Shown here: piece after piece, positions 7,295 to 9,800 of the stretch
Layout of the letters: each line of letters begins with the position of its first letter
How positions within the stretch are numbered: position 1 is the stretch's first letter
Source of the DNA: Planctomycetaceae bacterium
GTDB lineage: Bacteria; Planctomycetota; Planctomycetia; Pirellulales; JAEUIK01
NCBI GenBank assembly: GCA_016793185.1
Contig: JAEUIK010000390.1
Span: 1-9,800, forward strand
Reading direction: 5' to 3'
DNA length: 9,800 bases
Made by a program: the position numbers and the translations under genes
Notes under the pieces: model-generated
What the model saw: only the letters and a program-made list of their open reading frames with translations
Database searches by the model: none
What the model was told of the DNA's origin: nothing

Positions 7295-8671
7295 TTAGCC
7301 TATCAGGATTTCTTCTTTCGGGTACTCAAAATGCGGCGCGCGTTCGCTGCGCGACAGCGCGATCATCACTGAGATCGGCCCAATCCGCCCGATGAACATC
7401 ACCAGGATAATCACGATCCGCTCCATCGCATTCAGCGTTGTCGTGGTGTTGGTGCTGAGACCCACGGTCCCGAGCGCCGAGACAACCTCGAAGCTGCAAT
7501 CCAAAAACCGCCCGTGCGAATCGGCGTGGGGGAGATTCGGCTCGTCGAACAAGAGGAGCAGCGTCAGGGCCGCGGCAGCAATCAGGCCGAAGATCAACAG
7601 CGTGGTAACGGAGCGGTCGGTGGTCTCCTCGGGAATCGTCCGCCGGTAGAGATGCGGGCGTGCCGCCCCGCGAAACTTGCTCCAGGCCAGCAGCGCCAGC
7701 ACCGAAACGGTCGAAACCTTGGCCCCGCCGCCCGTCGAGCAGGGGCCCGCGCCGACGAACATCAGCATCATGATGATCAGGAGCGTGGGATTGGTCAGCG
7801 CGGCCATGTCGACGGTGTTGAACCCGGCGGTCCGCGGCGTGGTCGCTTGGAAGAACGACACGAGCAGCCGATCTCCCAGCGATAAGTCGCGGAGCACGTT
7901 GTCCCACTCCAGGGCCAGAAAGGCCGCAGTGCCCCCCACGAGGAGCGCCGTCGTGCCGAGGAGCATGATCTTGCTATGAAGCTGCAGCCCGTCCCAGCGC
8001 TGCCACCAGGTTCCCCGCCAGTTGCGGCGCACATCGAGGATCGTGGGAAACCCAATTCCGCCCAGGATCAGCAGCGCGCAAGTCGCCAGGTTGACCGGCA
8101 CGTTCGTCTGATACCGCATGAGGTTGTCATCCCAGAGCGCAAAGCCCGCGTTGCAGAACGCCGCGATCGAGTGGAAGGCCGCGTGCCAGATGCCGTCGAG
8201 GTAGGTCAATTGATCGTCGAACAAGTTGGGAATCCACAGCGCGACGAAACCGATCCCTTCAATAAACGCCGTCACGAGGAACACCTGCTTGAGTACGCCG
8301 CGCAGGTCGCCGCCGCGCGTGCCCAGGGTCTCGGCAATGACGATGCGCTGTCGCAGGCTCTGTTTTCGTCCAAACCCGAGGGTCACGAACGTGGTAATCG
8401 TGATGATGCCGATCCCGCCCACCTGGATCAGCCCGGCGATCGCCAACTGCCCCCAGAACGAAAAATCGTGGGCGGTCGAGCGGACGGTCAAGCCCGTGAC
8501 GCAAACAGCGCTAGTCGCCGTAAAGGCGGCGTCCAACACCGAGATCGGCCCATGCTCGCCCCGGCAGACCGGTAGCAACAGGATGCTTGTGCCCACCGTG
8601 ATCAGGGCAAAGTACCAGAAAAAAAGGGCTCGCGCGGGATAGGTGGCGAGTCTGCCGGAGAACTTGGCCAT
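7295..8671 (-). CDS. ktrB: Ktr/Trk-type potassium transporter membrane subunit
   Basis: The product has 458 aa and is an inner-membrane K+-translocating subunit of the TrkH/KtrB superfamily, with four membrane-pore-membrane repeats. The selectivity-filter glycines are visible in each pore loop: G60 in SAVCVTGL, G176 in AFCNAGF, G283 in TPRTAGFN and G404 in GTVGLSTN. The Gly-rich GAGPCSTGGGAKVST (307-321) matches the gating loop after the third pore. The C-terminus, YPKEEILIG, is of the type usual in the family. The start is ATG 8671 (MAKFSGRLATYPARALFFWY); the frame stays open upstream to about 9376 but that part overlaps the barrel gene and is not membrane-protein-like. No SD precedes the ATG. 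It is the first gene of a ktrB-ktrA operon. Confidence 0.96.
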   Translation of the reverse strand: MAKFSGRLATYPARALFFWYFALITVGTSILLLPVCRGEHGPISVLDAAFTATSAVCVTGLTVRSTAHDFSFWGQLAIAGLIQVGGIGIITITTFVTLGFGRKQSLRQRIVIAETLGTRGGDLRGVLKQVFLVTAFIEGIGFVALWIPNLFDDQLTYLDGIWHAAFHSIAAFCNAGFALWDDNLMRYQTNVPVNLATCALLILGGIGFPTILDVRRNWRGTWWQRWDGLQLHSKIMLLGTTALLVGGTAAFLALEWDNVLRDLSLGDRLLVSFFQATTPRTAGFNTVDMAALTNPTLLIIMMLMFVGAGPCSTGGGAKVSTVSVLALLAWSKFRGAARPHLYRRTIPEETTDRSVTTLLIFGLIAAAALTLLLLFDEPNLPHADSHGRFLDCSFEVVSALGTVGLSTNTTTTLNAMERIVIILVMFIGRIGPISVMIALSRSERAPHFEYPKEEILIG

Positions 8672-8799
8672 AGTGAGATCGGTGGTCGGACGTGCCGGGG
8701 AAGCGAGTGATTGTACACCACGCCGCCCGGGCGCAGCTAGCGGCCGGATAACGGTCCATCCCCACCGGAACACCGGCAGCCTGACGGCAAACCGGCGGC
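8672..8799 (-). other. Spacer between barrel gene and ktrB
   Basis: A 128-bp GC-rich spacer holds a GCCCGGGC palindrome and several CCGG-containing inverted motifs. None is followed by a T-tract on either strand, so no intrinsic terminator for the barrel gene is identified. Confidence 0.5.
8710..8715 (-). promoter_or_regulatory. Possible -10 element for ktrB
   Basis: The - strand carries TACAAT (5 of 6 to TATAAT), preceded by TGG-TG, about 38 nt before the ktrB ATG. No clear -35 hexamer is visible at 16-18 bp, so this is a weak call. Confidence 0.3.
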
Positions 8800-9800
8800 C
8801 TAGAACGCCACGCCGCCGCGCAGCAGAACCGTCGAACCCGGGTTGAAGCTCTGATTCGAGCTTTCGACGTAGTACACCTGCCGGCTGAAAACGTAGCCAA
8901 CCTCGAACCAGCTCTTGATGCCGCGCGGTCCGCGGATATCGAGGCCCAGGTTCACGCGGTAGTCGTTGATGTCGATGCGCTGGTGGGCCCCGGGCACGCC
9001 GTTTTGCACGTCGCTCGCCCGCGTGATCGTCCAGGCGCCGGCGCCGTACTCGCCCACGACATAGATCCAGATATCCGTGTTGTACTGGGCCAAGGTCGTC
9101 AGCCGATGCGAGAGCTTCGGCCGGGGAAAGATCACCTCGTAACGTGAGTTGGGATTCGGCGTCCAGATCAGACCGCCGGCCGGAAGAATCTTGACCTGGA
9201 AGCGGTCGATATAGACGACGCCCGCCGCCAGCTGCATCGTGGGCGAGAGCGTGGCGATACCCAGGCCGCGAAACGGATAACGGATGCTGTGACCATCGAC
9301 GTAACTGAAGTCGCTGTAGACGCCGACGCGCACACCCAAGTCGGCGCTCAGCCAGCTGTTGATCACGGGCTTCCAACCGATGTCGAGATAGGCGTCGTAG
9401 GCCCGCGGGGGCAGATCGGGCTGGACGGTCGGCGTGTACACGGCCGAGTCAGGACCGTCCCAGTAATGCACCGCGAAGCCCGGCGTCACGATAAACGGCG
9501 ACGGGTTCTGTCCAAAGGGAATCGCGAACGAGGCGCTCAGCTCGAGATCCATGATCCCCAGGCCGCTCAGCGTCTGCCGCGAGAGCCAGGTTTGCTCGAA
9601 GCGGATCTGCTGCAGGAAGCGAGTCGGGGCCGGCAGCCCGGCGCCGGGCGCACCGGCGGGTTGCTGAAACGCCGGCGGCGGCGGCGCTAGATTCGGGGCG
9701 GCATACGGATCGAACGCCGGCGGAGGAACCGCTGAACCGTAGGTCGCGGACGGAAACGCCGGGACCGTCGGGGCGACCGAGGCGCCCGGATCGACCGCCG
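8800..9800 (-). CDS. Outer-membrane beta-barrel protein, N-terminal part outside window
   Basis: The frame is open without a stop from the window edge to TAG at 8800-8802, giving 332 visible codons. ATG 9552 is internal, with 82 in-frame codons before it. The first ~60 visible residues are a Pro/Ala-rich, presumably disordered segment with three Pro-Ala-Phe tripeptides and a run of four Pro. The rest has the alternating polar/hydrophobic strands of a barrel: DLELSASFAIPF, FIVTPGFAVHYW, SWLSADLGVRVGVYSDF, TDIWIYVVGEYGAG, RVNLGLDIRG, SWFEVGYVFSRQVYYV. The chain ends STVLLRGGVAF, a last strand with a terminal Phe, the usual signal for barrel insertion. A signal peptide should lie upstream, outside the window. 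It may belong to the uncharacterised planctomycete barrel families (DUF6268-like is a guess). No substrate or pore role can be assigned. It is upstream of ktrB on the same strand by 128 bp. Confidence 0.85.
   Translation of the reverse strand, partial: AVDPGASVAPTVPAFPSATYGSAVPPPAFDPYAAPNLAPPPPAFQQPAGAPGAGLPAPTRFLQQIRFEQTWLSRQTLSGLGIMDLELSASFAIPFGQNPSPFIVTPGFAVHYWDGPDSAVYTPTVQPDLPPRAYDAYLDIGWKPVINSWLSADLGVRVGVYSDFSYVDGHSIRYPFRGLGIATLSPTMQLAAGVVYIDRFQVKILPAGGLIWTPNPNSRYEVIFPRPKLSHRLTTLAQYNTDIWIYVVGEYGAGAWTITRASDVQNGVPGAHQRIDINDYRVNLGLDIRGPRGIKSWFEVGYVFSRQVYYVESSNQSFNPGSTVLLRGGVAF

Noticed and set aside
8672..9376. Upstream extension of the ktrB reading frame (would make 693 aa)
   Set aside because: The extension overlaps the barrel gene in another frame and is Arg-rich without membrane segments, whereas MAKFSGRLATYPARALFFWY at 8671 is a typical KtrB beginning and gives the normal length.

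Overview
The window looks like high-GC planctomycete chromosome (Pirellulales-like). This is inferred from the GC-rich coding style, a Tat-exported protein of a type I associate with planctomycetes, a Pro/Ala-linked outer-membrane barrel, and intergenic DNA full of short palindromic repeats. I see no rRNA, tRNA, CRISPR array, transposase, phage gene or defence system. The genes are mostly housekeeping or metabolic; the least explained DNA is the repeat-rich spacers.

Layout from left to right. (1) The 3' part of groL lies on the + strand (1-704), with a Gly/His-rich tail in place of the usual GGM tail. It is followed by a 260-nt trailer and a very good intrinsic terminator (964-1005). (2) A convergent spacer (705-1255) holds several dispersed-repeat motifs. 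(3) On the - strand, a Tat-exported protein of unknown function (1256-2626) has a plausible promoter and SD. (4) A 373-bp spacer (2627-2999) carries at least five related degenerate palindromes. (5) A - strand gene train is read from right to left: the end of an outer-membrane beta-barrel protein open to the window edge (8800-9800), ktrB (7295-8671), ktrA (6624-7289), an AidB-like acyl-CoA dehydrogenase (4812-6545 or 6587) and a class I acyl/aryl-CoA ligase (3000-4730).

How the genes work together. KtrB is the membrane K+-translocating subunit and KtrA the cytosolic nucleotide-binding RCK subunit that gates it. Only 5 bp separate them and they are clearly an operon. The ligase and the flavin dehydrogenase would activate a carboxylic acid to its CoA thioester and then desaturate it. 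Their 81-bp spacing and shared direction support joint expression. Whether the acyl-CoA pair is also on the ktr transcript is open: the gap is 36-78 bp and no terminator is visible.

Start sites were re-evaluated. The Tat protein is better started at ATG 2626 than TTG 2629, the ligase at ATG 4730 than GTG 4736, the dehydrogenase probably at GTG 6545, and ktrB at ATG 8671 although its frame stays open far upstream. The barrel gene has no stop up to the window edge, so it is longer than its first internal Met suggests.
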